This document shows, piece by piece, positions 35,197-44,181 of a stretch of DNA of 64,000 nucleotides. Every line of letters starts with the position of its first letter. Positions within the stretch are counted from its first letter, which is position 1. The translations under genes and the position numbers were made by a program. The notes below the pieces were generated by a model that was not told the DNA's origin, ran no database searches, and saw only the letters and a list, made by a program, of their open reading frames with translations. This stretch comes from Fimbriimonas sp. (GTDB lineage: Bacteria; Armatimonadota; Fimbriimonadia; Fimbriimonadales; Fimbriimonadaceae), in assembly GCA_031292555.1 (NCBI GenBank), contig JARLGV010000050.1:1-64000 (forward strand). Direction: 5' to 3'.

Positions 35197-36768
35197 TCAA
35201 CCTGGAAGGTCGCATGGCATGTCAATAAGATCCTGGTAGTGCCGCCACCGCCCAACTGAGTCGCGATATAGGGGCTGTCGCACTTGCCAACGGCTGGGTG
35301 TTCGCACTTGATTGGGGTTTAGGTCATGTCTCAGGCAAGCGGCCTCCCACTCTAGGCCCAAGAAACGTAGGATGCTCCGGATCTTCTCCGCCGGCTGCTC
35401 TATCAAGTCCTCGTAATCGATCTCGACATACCGGTCGCTGGGAAGCGTCATCCTCCAGAAGGCCATCAATCGGTCGTAATGGGAAGCGAAGTGGGCAATG
35501 TTCCTCAGTGAGTGACTGTAGTCCATTGGGAAGGGGAAATGAGTGGTGTAATTTGACAGGCACAAATCCCGAAGGTCACGACGGACATGGATGATCCGAG
35601 CGTTTGGCAATATTCCTCGAATCCATCCAAGCGCAACGAAATTGTGCGGTGTTCGGTCAATCACGAACGGGGCTTCGGGTGCCATCCGTGTAAGAGTTTC
35701 GAGGTATTTGTCCGCTAGCCGTTCCGACTCATGTTCCGTCGGAGGCCGCTCTTCGGCATGGAATACACCGATGCGGTCAAGCCAATAGTTTGCTTCTCCC
35801 GCTGCTGCGATCTGGCTGTGGCAAGATAGGATCTGCTCCAGAAGTCCCGCGCCGGAACGGGCCATGCCGACGACCAGAACTGGCAGTTCGGAGTCCGATC
35901 CGGGCTCCATGGCACGACAGGTGGCAAGGCTTCGTTCCGCCCGCCCGAAGTCCTCCTCAATCTTCTCGGCGTCGTAGTTCATGCCGAGTGAACGCATCCA
36001 TCTCAGGGCCAGACGATTTGCCTCTTGGTAATGTCGGGAAGCTCGCTGGTATTCGCCTCGATCGTCGTAAGCTTTACCAAGAGCGAACTCTATGCTCGAT
36101 AGCTCTCTTGCCTGAAGGTTCGGTTGTTTGGTCGCCTCTTCGAACCGATCGACGAGCCACTCCTCGCTCTCTCCCCATTTTCGGGCGATAGCCAGGTCGT
36201 AGTAAGGATCTCCGGCGAAAGGCGTCAACTCGATCGCACGAAGCAGGTGACGGTCCGCATCCTCAAATCTGCCTAACTGCTGCAACAGGGCGCCGAGCAT
36301 GGCGTGAGCCTCTCCGTGTTCTTCGTGAATGGAAAGGGTTCGTTCAAACTCCCGCGCCGCATCTTGAAATTCTCCGAGCGCAAAGTGAGCTCGTGCCAGC
36401 AGAAACCGCGCATCCTTGTCTTGTGGCCGGATTCGAACCGCATGCAGCGCCATTTCAGCCGACGCCTCGTGTCGCCCTACATGGGAATAGTGTGTCCCGA
36501 GCCAGAGGTAGGCGGGGAAGCAATTTTGCTCCGTTTGGAGGATTGCGAGAAACATCTGCTCGGCCACTTCGGCTTGACCGTTTCGAAGGTGGGCAACCGC
36601 CGACAAGATCTTTGCCGGGACAAAATCGGACCTGATCGCCAGAATTCGGTCGCAAAACTCGATCGCGAACGCCATCTGACCTTGACGGTATGCTGCGTCT
36701 GCCTGCGCCATGAGAACGCTAATGTCTGGCTGGAACTCTGATCCACCGATAGCGCCTGCTGAACCCAT
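35197..36768 (-). CDS. TPR-sulfotransferase fusion
   Basis: A 523-residue soluble protein. Residues about 15-255 are TPR repeats (for example LLARAHFALGEFQDAAREFERTLSIHEEHGEAHAMLGALLQQLGRF). Residues about 280-510 are a sulfotransferase domain: the 5'-phosphosulfate loop is LVVGMARSGAGLLEQILSCHSQIAAAGEANYW, and the 3'-phosphate site includes IIHVRRDLRDLCLSNYTTHFPF. It transfers sulfate from PAPS to an acceptor, probably a carbohydrate or a protein. The usual Thr of the loop (RSGTTLLEQ) is replaced by Gly-Ala. No PAPS-synthesis genes are nearby. The gene stands alone. Confidence 0.85.
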   Translation of the reverse strand: MGSAGAIGGSEFQPDISVLMAQADAAYRQGQMAFAIEFCDRILAIRSDFVPAKILSAVAHLRNGQAEVAEQMFLAILQTEQNCFPAYLWLGTHYSHVGRHEASAEMALHAVRIRPQDKDARFLLARAHFALGEFQDAAREFERTLSIHEEHGEAHAMLGALLQQLGRFEDADRHLLRAIELTPFAGDPYYDLAIARKWGESEEWLVDRFEEATKQPNLQARELSSIEFALGKAYDDRGEYQRASRHYQEANRLALRWMRSLGMNYDAEKIEEDFGRAERSLATCRAMEPGSDSELPVLVVGMARSGAGLLEQILSCHSQIAAAGEANYWLDRIGVFHAEERPPTEHESERLADKYLETLTRMAPEAPFVIDRTPHNFVALGWIRGILPNARIIHVRRDLRDLCLSNYTTHFPFPMDYSHSLRNIAHFASHYDRLMAFWRMTLPSDRYVEIDYEDLIEQPAEKIRSILRFLGLEWEAACLRHDLNPNQVRTPSRWQVRQPLYRDSVGRWRHYQDLIDMPCDLPG

Positions 36769-36850
36769 AGGCCGCGAAGATTACCAGAGAGGTCCAAACT
36801 CTGGTGCATTGGAATCGCCTAAGTAATGAGATCCGAAAGGAGGTTGAACC

Positions 36851-37429
36851 GTGAAATGGGTGGAACTCTATGCTCTGGATGCGAAGACACGATATTCGTG
36901 TGCTCGGGAGGTGATCGCGCTTTCAAAGAGCGAACCAGAGCTTATCTTGCAGGACCTACAGAGCATATCCCCTTTGCTTGAGGTTAAGAGCAATGTCCTT
37001 GTCTGGACTGCCATCCAGGTCATCGGAAACCTCTCGGCACATCTTAGCGAAAGTGAGGTCTGGGAACTCATACCGAAACTCGTCGGGCTAATGCACTGCC
37101 AAACGATGATCACGTCTGCAAATGCTATCAGAGCACTGGGACAGATTGCCAAGAACAGGCCCGTTCACGCCGAGGCAATCGTATCTACTCTGCTGGAAGT
37201 TGAGTCCATGAATTATGTACTGCGGGGTGAGCCATCTCCCGAATGCCGAAACGTCGCTTTGGGCCACGTCTTGGCGGCGCTCAAATCGTTGCCCGCGAGC
37301 ATCCTGTGCCGACCATTAGTTTTGGATTTCATTCGCCGGCAGACTTCTAACTCTAGGTCGGCAGTTGCCGCCAAGGCGCTTTCTCTTGAACGCCGGTTGA
37401 AGCGTCGAGACATGTCCCGGGGCCGTTGA
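36851..37429 (+). CDS. HEAT-repeat-like hypothetical protein
   Basis: A 192-residue, all-helical protein with no signal peptide. The start GTG at 36851 has a very strong ribosome site (AAAGGAGG, about 7 bases upstream). Its repeats look like HEAT/armadillo units: VLVWTAIQVIGNLSAHLSESEVWELIPKLVGLM, then TSANAIRALGQIAKNRPVHAEAIVSTLLEVE, then RNVALGHVLAALKSL. It resembles short HEAT proteins of unknown role, possibly scaffolds. It lies 120 bases before the GH94 gene; a palindrome (37431-37450) directly after its stop separates them. Confidence 0.72.
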   Translation: MKWVELYALDAKTRYSCAREVIALSKSEPELILQDLQSISPLLEVKSNVLVWTAIQVIGNLSAHLSESEVWELIPKLVGLMHCQTMITSANAIRALGQIAKNRPVHAEAIVSTLLEVESMNYVLRGEPSPECRNVALGHVLAALKSLPASILCRPLVLDFIRRQTSNSRSAVAAKALSLERRLKRRDMSRGR

Positions 37430-37430
37430 C

Positions 37431-37450
37431 ATGATTTACTTGTAAATCAT
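37431..37450. promoter_or_regulatory. Near-perfect palindrome before the GH94 gene
   Basis: ATGATTTAC (37431-37439) and GTAAATCAT (37442-37450) form 9-bp perfect arms around TT. It starts one base after the stop codon of the HEAT-like gene. It could be a terminator stem (no T-run) or an operator for the GH94 gene 100 bases downstream. Confidence 0.45.
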
Positions 37451-37487
37451 CTGTTTATTCAACGATCTATCTCTCAGTGTGTTGCTA

Positions 37488-37498
37488 AACGCGTTAAC
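37488..37498. promoter_or_regulatory. AACGCGTT core and GTTAACGCGT motif upstream of GH94
   Basis: AACGCGTT (37488-37495) is an 8-base perfect palindrome with a central CG, like LacI-family operators. On the minus strand positions 37489-37498 read GTTAACGCGT, the same 10-mer as at 13984-13993. The start codon is about 50 bases downstream. Confidence 0.42.
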
Positions 37499-37549
37499 TT
37501 GTGTCTGGTTTGAGGTACACCGGGGCCAGAGAAAGGAGAATCTGAGTCA

Positions 37550-39904
37550 ATGCGGTACGGAACTTTCGACGACGCGCAGCGCGAGTATGTGATTGACAAT
37601 CCGGACACGCCGATGTCCTGGGTGAACTATTTGGGTACGAGCGGGTACTGCGGAATCATCTCGAACAATGCTGCGGGATATGCCTTCAAGGACTCTGCCA
37701 AGAGTGGCCGATTCTTACGGTTCCGATTCAACAGCGTGCCTACCGACCGACCTGGACGCTACATCTATCTTCGCGACGATTCTACGGGAGATTACTGGTC
37801 AGCCACTTGGCAACCTGTTGGAAAGCCGCTTGACAAGTACCGCAGCGTCTGTCGCCACGGAATGGGATACTCCACCTTCGAGTCGCACTACGACGGCATT
37901 CGCTCCGATCTAAGAATATTCGTGCCGATCGACAAGCACTTCGAGATTTGGGAGACGATGGTCACCAACGAGTCCGATCGCCCGCGCGAACTCTCGATAT
38001 TCGCATATGCGGAGTTCTGCTTCTGGGACATGATGCAGGATCTCACAAATTTCCAGTACATCCTCTATACCTGTCGGATGGACTACTCGGACGATGTCGT
38101 CGACTACAGCACGCTTCTGTGGCCGTCTCGAGAACCAAAGGGGTTTCTTGCCTCCACACAGCCTGTCACATCTTTCGACACGGATCGAGACGTTTTCCTT
38201 GGTCGATACCGCGATGAGGGGCGCCCGATCGCCGTCGAGAAGGGTAACTGCTCCGGGTCAATTGCCCAGGGCGGCACTCCATGTGGCGCAGTGCAAAATC
38301 GGGTGACACTCCAGCCTGGAGAAACGTATCGGGTCTGCTATGTTTGCGGCATAGGAGATGCCAAGCAACTTGGCATGGAACTCAGGGATCGATTCCGAGA
38401 CCCCGCCGAGGTCGAGAAGGAGTTCGAAGGCGTCCGGACGTATTGGAATGCCCATTTGGGCAAGTTCCAGTGCGAGACACCGTCTCCACTGGTCAACACG
38501 ATGGTAAACGTTTGGAACCCGTATCAATGCGTAACGACCTTCAATTGGTCACGGAGTGCGAGTTTCAACGAGGCGGGCGGTCGAGACGGACTGGGGTTCC
38601 GAGACTCCAACCAAGACACCCTCGGCGCCGTTCATATGACGCTGGGACGCACTAGAGCCAAGATCGTCGAATTGTTACGCGCCCAGTATGCGAACGGTGG
38701 GGCCATGCACAGCGTCCAGCCGCTTGAATGGAGGCAGGGCGCTCATAACATCGAATCGGAGACGTACAGCGACGATCATCTCTGGCTCCTTCTGTCTATT
38801 CCAAGCTATATAAGGGAGACGGGCGACTTCGCGTTCGTCGACGAGCTAGTCGAATTCGCCGATGAAGGAGAAGGAACCGTCCTAGAGCACTTGATCAGGG
38901 CGCTTGAGTTCTCCAATAACCATTTGGGACCCCACGGGTTCTTGCTTGGGCTCCGTGCCGATTGGAACGACTGCATCAACTTGAGGGGCAAGGGCGAAAG
39001 TCTGTTCAGCACGTTCCTCTTCCTGAAGGGAATCGAGGAATTTAGGCTGCTTTCTGACCGTTTGGGGCGGGGAGCACTCGCGGAGCCGTGGCTCCAGTTC
39101 CGAGAAGAGATGTGCCGTCGAGTCGCAGAACTTGCTTGGGACGGTGATTGGTATCTTCGCGGCTTTCTGGACAGTGGGAAGAAACTCGGCGGTCGCGAAA
39201 GCGAGCAGAGTTTCATCTTTATCAACAGCCAAACGTGGGCGGTCATCGGCGAGGTTGGTACTCGTGAACGGGCAATTCGCGCGATGGACAGCCTTCATGA
39301 GCATCTCGCCACGCCACACGGGATCGTCATAAACTATCCGGCGTTTCGGCACGAAGACATCGAGATCGGCGCGATCACGTCGTTTCCTCCCGGGCTAAAG
39401 GAGAACTCCGGCATCTTCTGTCATGCCAACACGTGGGCGGTAGTTGCCGAAGCGATGTTAGGGCGTGGCGACGAAGCCATGAAGCTATATCTGTCATTCC
39501 TGCCTGCCGCCAAGAACGACCAAGCCGATCTCTATACGATGGAGCCGTACGCCTACTCGCAATTTATCACGGGCAAAGAGCATCCGTATCACTTTGGAAG
39601 GGCCCGAAACTCTTGGCTGACCGGTACCGCATCGTGGGGATACGTTTCAATCACGCAGTACATACTTGGCGTGAAAGCCGACTACGATGGTCTCATCGTC
39701 TCGCCGACGATTCCGGCGGCATGGGATGGATTCAGTGTGCGCCGCGAGTTTAGGGGCGCGATCTACGAGATTGATGTAACGAACCCCGATCACGTTTGCC
39801 ACGGGATCAAATCGTTCATCGTGAACGGAGTGGAAGTTGCGGAGAAGCGAGCGCCCCTCGCCCAACCGGGCCAAACCCTGAAAGTCCAGGTTGTACTCGG
39901 CTGA
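37550..39904 (+). CDS. GH94 disaccharide phosphorylase (cellobiose phosphorylase-like)
   Basis: A 784-residue cytoplasmic enzyme close to the family's usual length (about 800). The ATG has AAAGGAG 11 bases upstream. It begins RYGTFDDAQREYVIDNPDTPMSWVNYLG, then shows YLRDDSTGDYWSATWQPVG, GGRDGLGFRDSNQDTLG and LGLRADWNDCINL, where the Asp of WND is the general acid. The C-terminus SWLTGTASWGYVSITQYILGVKADYDGL is typical. It splits a beta-linked disaccharide with phosphate to give a sugar 1-phosphate. GFRDSNQD favours cellobiose phosphorylase over chitobiose phosphorylase. No signal peptide, so its substrate must be imported, for instance by the ABC system in this window. Palindromes upstream suggest sugar control. 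Confidence 0.9.
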   Translation: MRYGTFDDAQREYVIDNPDTPMSWVNYLGTSGYCGIISNNAAGYAFKDSAKSGRFLRFRFNSVPTDRPGRYIYLRDDSTGDYWSATWQPVGKPLDKYRSVCRHGMGYSTFESHYDGIRSDLRIFVPIDKHFEIWETMVTNESDRPRELSIFAYAEFCFWDMMQDLTNFQYILYTCRMDYSDDVVDYSTLLWPSREPKGFLASTQPVTSFDTDRDVFLGRYRDEGRPIAVEKGNCSGSIAQGGTPCGAVQNRVTLQPGETYRVCYVCGIGDAKQLGMELRDRFRDPAEVEKEFEGVRTYWNAHLGKFQCETPSPLVNTMVNVWNPYQCVTTFNWSRSASFNEAGGRDGLGFRDSNQDTLGAVHMTLGRTRAKIVELLRAQYANGGAMHSVQPLEWRQGAHNIESETYSDDHLWLLLSIPSYIRETGDFAFVDELVEFADEGEGTVLEHLIRALEFSNNHLGPHGFLLGLRADWNDCINLRGKGESLFSTFLFLKGIEEFRLLSDRLGRGALAEPWLQFREEMCRRVAELAWDGDWYLRGFLDSGKKLGGRESEQSFIFINSQTWAVIGEVGTRERAIRAMDSLHEHLATPHGIVINYPAFRHEDIEIGAITSFPPGLKENSGIFCHANTWAVVAEAMLGRGDEAMKLYLSFLPAAKNDQADLYTMEPYAYSQFITGKEHPYHFGRARNSWLTGTASWGYVSITQYILGVKADYDGLIVSPTIPAAWDGFSVRREFRGAIYEIDVTNPDHVCHGIKSFIVNGVEVAEKRAPLAQPGQTLKVQVVLG

Positions 39905-39916
39905 CCTGCTATTGGA

Positions 39917-40300
39917 CTACTCGCGACTTCGACCCGAATGGGCGACCGTCAGGTAGCGATAAGTTTGGATGTCGGTTATTGATACAACCGATGCAGCGAC
40001 GCAGTCGTCGTCAGAGTTGATGATCTTCTCGCGGTAGAGGTCCCGGATGACGGCCGATCTTGCCTTCTGATGCCTCTTGAACTCGGCTAGATCGGTCAAC
40101 AGTCCCAAACGGACCTTGGATTGGTCGAGCGTACTTTCCGCGGTGAGTTTATCCAGAGTCGTCTGCAAACCGGGAACAGAGGGGCGGATCGGAAGTTCTG
40201 CGGGAAGACGGGGGGACTTATCGGCCGAGGCGAGCAGCATCAATCCGGTTGCGCCGCCGATTGCGAGGGGCAAAGTGAATGTCATAAACTTGTTTTGCAT
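39917..40300 (-). CDS. Small exported or membrane-anchored hypothetical protein
   Basis: A 127-residue protein from the ATG at 40298-40300 (MQNKFMTFTLPLAIGGATGLMLLASADK); the frame opens nine residues earlier. The N-terminus is a single hydrophobic segment, possibly a signal anchor. The rest is hydrophilic and helical (LTDLAEFKRHQKARSAVIRDLYREKI), followed by a short beta-rich end. I recognise no family. It lies between the GH94 gene (convergent) and the GH38 gene on the same strand; a link to either is not shown. The ribosome site is weak, so the gene is only moderately supported. Confidence 0.5.
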   Translation of the reverse strand: MQNKFMTFTLPLAIGGATGLMLLASADKSPRLPAELPIRPSVPGLQTTLDKLTAESTLDQSKVRLGLLTDLAEFKRHQKARSAVIRDLYREKIINSDDDCVAASVVSITDIQTYRYLTVAHSGRSRE

Positions 40301-40428
40301 GGCTCGTTGCTCGATGAAAGAACTCAAGCAACGGTACGAACGATCGGCCTAGTAGTGTTCCGTACACTAGCATTTTCCCTGGGAGCCTCTCTGCCGCCTT
40401 TTGGAGGATCTGGCGGATGCCTCCTCCA

Positions 40429-43400
40429 TCATAATTGGATCTTTAGCGTCTTGATCTCGAACGGCCGAAAGTAAAGCTCAATCTCCTGACAGTCAACTGC
40501 AATCGGCGTTGCCGATTCCTCGAGGAGATCCACTTCTGATACCGCAACGACCGGCATTCCGAACCGAATAGTCGCATAGCCACTAGATTTGCCTGCCTCA
40601 TACATCCGGATGATCAAGTCATCGTCGTCCTCTGCCTTCTTTATGGCAGCGACGACGATATTGGGATTTTCAATTCCCAGTAAGCTGAAGCTTCCAGCCG
40701 ACGTACTCGCTGGGCACACCGTCGGTGCAACATTGAACTCGTATGCCGGCCGTACGACCGATTCGACGCCAAAGTCGACCCCATGAGGAAGCATTGCGTA
40801 AGAGAATCGATGAATACCCTCGTCGCCGCGGGAATCCGGATGCCGCCCTGCCTTTATCAGGCTTAGCCGGTACTCACCCGCTTTGACGGTGCAGGCGTAC
40901 TTGCAGTCGTTCAAGAATGCGATGCCATAGCCGTTCTCCGAGATGTCGGTCCATTTGTGAGCACAAACATCGAATTGGGCTCGATCCTGGCTCGTGTTGT
41001 CATGTGAGTTCCTCTGCACATGTCCAAACTGGATTTCGTGCAGTGCGGTCTCGGCGAGTATGTCGGGTTCAAATCCAACCTTGAGGAATTGGTATTTCTC
41101 GTGCCAGTCGACTCTTGTGTCGAAGTCGACTCTTCCGGTCGTCGCGTGGAACACGATATCTTGAGTTAACTTTGAGCTCCTTCCGAGCTCAAATTCCTGC
41201 CGAACGCGCAATTGAAGCGGGCCGTCGGCAACGACTTCCCGCTTTGTCGGCGCGCCAACCGCTTCTAGTTTGTGGCGCTGATCGCGGTCGATGTCCCAGT
41301 TGTCCCATGCCGCAGGCACGTCCTCGCCCATCAGAAGACAGTTGAAAGCGCCACCAGGCTTCACAAGTTCTCGCCGCGCTTCCCGGTCGTAGAACGATAC
41401 GATTCGGCCGTCCTCGTCGAACCACACGAGCGCAAATGGCGTTTCCACCGAGTTCTCGGTGACTCGAAAGGCCGACGCATGCTGTGTCAGCGGTTCGAGG
41501 GCAACTGTCTGGAAACCAAGAGACGGTAGTCGCAATCCCTGCACTGCGAGTAGGCTCACGCCGTCAGGTCCTGCGACTTCTTGCGCGATAGTTCCCATAG
41601 GGCCAAATCCGCTTGGCAGATTCGACAGCGTTACTTCGCCGGCACGTTCCCAACCAAGCGAATTCGCGATCAACACGCCCTGTGGTCCCGATTGCCCGGC
41701 AACTGCACGCCATGCCGCATCACGAACCTCGTTCGCCGATGCCAAACACTTGGCGTATTCGGCGATGGCCTCATCGTTGACCTCGGCAATAGCCGAACCA
41801 GGGAGAATGTCATGGAAGTGATTCAGGAGCAAGACCTTCCACGTGTCGTCCAGAACTTGGGTTGGATAAGTCGATCCTGCCAATACGCATGCGACGGTCG
41901 CCGCGAACTCGGCATCCCGCAAGGCGAATTCGCATTGGCGATTACCCCGCTTGATTGCGGCGATGGATGTCAGTGTTCCGCGATGGAGTTCCAGATATAG
42001 TTCGCCTACCCAGCGTGGAAGTTCCGTGAGTTCGTCTCGGCATCCTGCCATGAATTCGCTGATGCCTTGATACTCTGTTCGAGGACATCCCTCGAGGTCA
42101 CCGGTGTATCGAAGCACCTCGATCATTTCGGCCATCGGGCCGCCGCCCCCGTCACCGTGCCCAAAGCCGACAAGCCTTCGATCTTGAACATCTGGATGCT
42201 GGACCTGCTTCCAAAGCTCGATAAGTCGGCCAGCATCCGCCCAACCCTGCATCTCGTTGAAATGGGCCAAGACGGTTGAGCCGTCTATGCCCTGCCAGTG
42301 GAACGTGTCGTAGGGGAAGTGGTTCGTGTCGTTCCAACTGAGCTTGGTCGTGCAGAAAAACTCGACTCCGCTTTTGCGCAGAATCTGTGGCAAGGCGGCC
42401 GAATAGCCGAACACGTCTGGTTGCCAAAGAGTGTCGGAAGTAAGTCCGAACATCTCCCGAAGGGCGCGCTGGCCGTATAGGCATTGACGCACGAACGATT
42501 CCCCGCTGGGGATGTTGCAGTCGGGCTCAATCCACATGCACCCAATGATCTCCCACCGGCCCTCTTTGACCCTCTCCCGCACTCGTTCGAAGATGTCCGG
42601 GTACAGCTTTCGCATCATGTCAAAGTGAAGGGCGGCGCTCTGGGAGAAACGGAACTCCGGATACTGGTCCATTAGGCTGAGGACCGATGAGAAAGTCCGT
42701 GCGCACTTCCGCCATGTCTCCGCGACCGGCCAAAGCCATGCGGTGTCGATGTGCGAGTGCCCAAATACGCCCATCGTCGGCACCGAGGGGCCATTTTTGA
42801 GATCGAGTAGAGGACGCATAACATCGATCGCGTCGCTAAGGGACGATCTCCATTGCTCCTCTTCAATCTCTTGAGGCTTCTGAGGGACGATTCTGAAGAT
42901 GTCACCCATGGCCGATTGAATCCTGGCCCGGCGCAAACTGGACTCTTCAAGTCCCGATGCGACTTGAAGGAGCGTGCGAAGAGCAAAAACAAACTCGCTG
43001 ACCTCCGGGCGTTCGACGACAAGTTCGACTTTCTCGAATTCTCGACAGCCCGCCGTCAATCCGACTGGCCCGTCAGCGCTGCGAATGCCTGAAAATGGCT
43101 GGGTGCCGGGAATCGTGTGTCCGGCGTAGGATTCCAGATCGATTCTGTAGATGCGCCCAGGCTCTGCCTCAAGCGTCAGGAGTCGAACGGGATGATTGAC
43201 GTCGAAAACGCCTTGTGCACTTCCATCGACGTAGAACAGCGTCTCTGGTCCCCCTGTTTGTGCCCTAACGTATACGGTTTCGCCATCGAAGCTGGCCGGC
43301 ACCAGTGCTTGGCCGCGAAACCATGCCGTCACCCAGTTGTCTCCCCATTTTTGGCCAGGTGTAGCGGGCTGCCAAGCCAGGGGCTCATCGGTCGGCGGCA

Positions 43401-43524
43401 CGCGTAAGTGATGGAGGGTCTCGGCAAACTCAACGGCGACGGTGGCAATGGCGAAGTACCGGAGAGGGGAATAGGTCGATTCGAGGCGGGCGACCTTGGG
43501 CAGGATTTTCGGGTCTTGAAGCAT
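40429..43524 (-). CDS. Cytoplasmic GH38 alpha-mannosidase
   Basis: A 1031-residue enzyme without signal peptide. N-terminal beta domain about 1-230. The catalytic barrel begins MGVFGHSHIDTAWLWPVAET (zinc ligands His, Asp). The nucleophile Asp is in TLWQPDVFGYS, followed by FCTTKLSWNDTNHFPYDTFHWQGIDGS. The GHGDGGGGPMAEMIEVL and LLNHFHDILPGSAIAEV motifs and C-terminal beta domains complete the family pattern, as in bacterial and yeast cytosolic Ams1-type enzymes. It removes alpha-mannose from imported oligosaccharides. The secreted GH38-like enzyme at 1023-4394 is a different subgroup. All active-site motifs seen are intact. Confidence 0.92.
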   Translation of the reverse strand: MLQDPKILPKVARLESTYSPLRYFAIATVAVEFAETLHHLRVPPTDEPLAWQPATPGQKWGDNWVTAWFRGQALVPASFDGETVYVRAQTGGPETLFYVDGSAQGVFDVNHPVRLLTLEAEPGRIYRIDLESYAGHTIPGTQPFSGIRSADGPVGLTAGCREFEKVELVVERPEVSEFVFALRTLLQVASGLEESSLRRARIQSAMGDIFRIVPQKPQEIEEEQWRSSLSDAIDVMRPLLDLKNGPSVPTMGVFGHSHIDTAWLWPVAETWRKCARTFSSVLSLMDQYPEFRFSQSAALHFDMMRKLYPDIFERVRERVKEGRWEIIGCMWIEPDCNIPSGESFVRQCLYGQRALREMFGLTSDTLWQPDVFGYSAALPQILRKSGVEFFCTTKLSWNDTNHFPYDTFHWQGIDGSTVLAHFNEMQGWADAGRLIELWKQVQHPDVQDRRLVGFGHGDGGGGPMAEMIEVLRYTGDLEGCPRTEYQGISEFMAGCRDELTELPRWVGELYLELHRGTLTSIAAIKRGNRQCEFALRDAEFAATVACVLAGSTYPTQVLDDTWKVLLLNHFHDILPGSAIAEVNDEAIAEYAKCLASANEVRDAAWRAVAGQSGPQGVLIANSLGWERAGEVTLSNLPSGFGPMGTIAQEVAGPDGVSLLAVQGLRLPSLGFQTVALEPLTQHASAFRVTENSVETPFALVWFDEDGRIVSFYDREARRELVKPGGAFNCLLMGEDVPAAWDNWDIDRDQRHKLEAVGAPTKREVVADGPLQLRVRQEFELGRSSKLTQDIVFHATTGRVDFDTRVDWHEKYQFLKVGFEPDILAETALHEIQFGHVQRNSHDNTSQDRAQFDVCAHKWTDISENGYGIAFLNDCKYACTVKAGEYRLSLIKAGRHPDSRGDEGIHRFSYAMLPHGVDFGVESVVRPAYEFNVAPTVCPASTSAGSFSLLGIENPNIVVAAIKKAEDDDDLIIRMYEAGKSSGYATIRFGMPVVAVSEVDLLEESATPIAVDCQEIELYFRPFEIKTLKIQL

Positions 43525-43622
43525 GATTTCAGGCCGGAGCCTGTCAGATTATGAATGGAATCGCAAAACCCCGCATTGCCATCGGTGTATCCTGCTCTGA
43601 TTCTAACTGAACCGGATGCGCC

Positions 43623-44165
43623 ATGACCAACTCTTCACCGAATAGTCCCGAACCTGCCGAGCCGAGACATGGGTTTTCCATCTACCATGTGCTGGAGCAA
43701 GGCGATGGATGGGCACATATCCTTGTCTCGATACTGCTACTTCTGCTCGCAATCGGGGTGTTGGTCAACAGCACGGTTTCGGTCGTGCGTGACCTGATGC
43801 ACACGGATCTGACCAGAAGAGACTCAGGCACCGTCTTCGTGCAGCTAGGGCTTCACTATCTCAGCGACATCCTCTTCGGTGTGATTGTGCTGGAGCTACT
43901 CAGCACAATTCTCACCTATTTGAAAGCACGCAGCCTAGAGGCGACAATCAAAGAGTTCCTGATCGTCGGCCTCATTTCGAGCATTCGGAAGATACTCCTG
44001 ATCGGCGCTCAATCGTCGCTAACGTCCGCTCCTCCCGACGAGTTCGTAAAGGAGGCCTATGGGACTATCCTGAGCATCCTCGGAATCTTGCTCCTTATCG
44101 GCGGGCTCCTCTTGCTGGACTATCGGATTCGAACCAAGGTCGTGCCAACTACCCACGAGCAGTAA
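43623..44165 (+). CDS. PsiE-like membrane protein
   Basis: A 180-residue protein with four hydrophobic helices (about 31-55, 78-105, 110-130, 147-168). The pattern LHYLSDILFGVIVLELLSTILTYLKARSLEATIKEFLIVGLISSIRKILLIG matches the phosphate-starvation-inducible PsiE family, with the usual Arg-Lys after the third helix. The function of PsiE is not settled; in E. coli its gene responds to phosphate shortage. The Pit phosphate transporter lies a few genes away. It is divergent from the GH38 gene. Confidence 0.72.
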   Translation: MTNSSPNSPEPAEPRHGFSIYHVLEQGDGWAHILVSILLLLLAIGVLVNSTVSVVRDLMHTDLTRRDSGTVFVQLGLHYLSDILFGVIVLELLSTILTYLKARSLEATIKEFLIVGLISSIRKILLIGAQSSLTSAPPDEFVKEAYGTILSILGILLLIGGLLLLDYRIRTKVVPTTHEQ

Positions 44166-44181
44166 CTGACGCGACCCAGGA

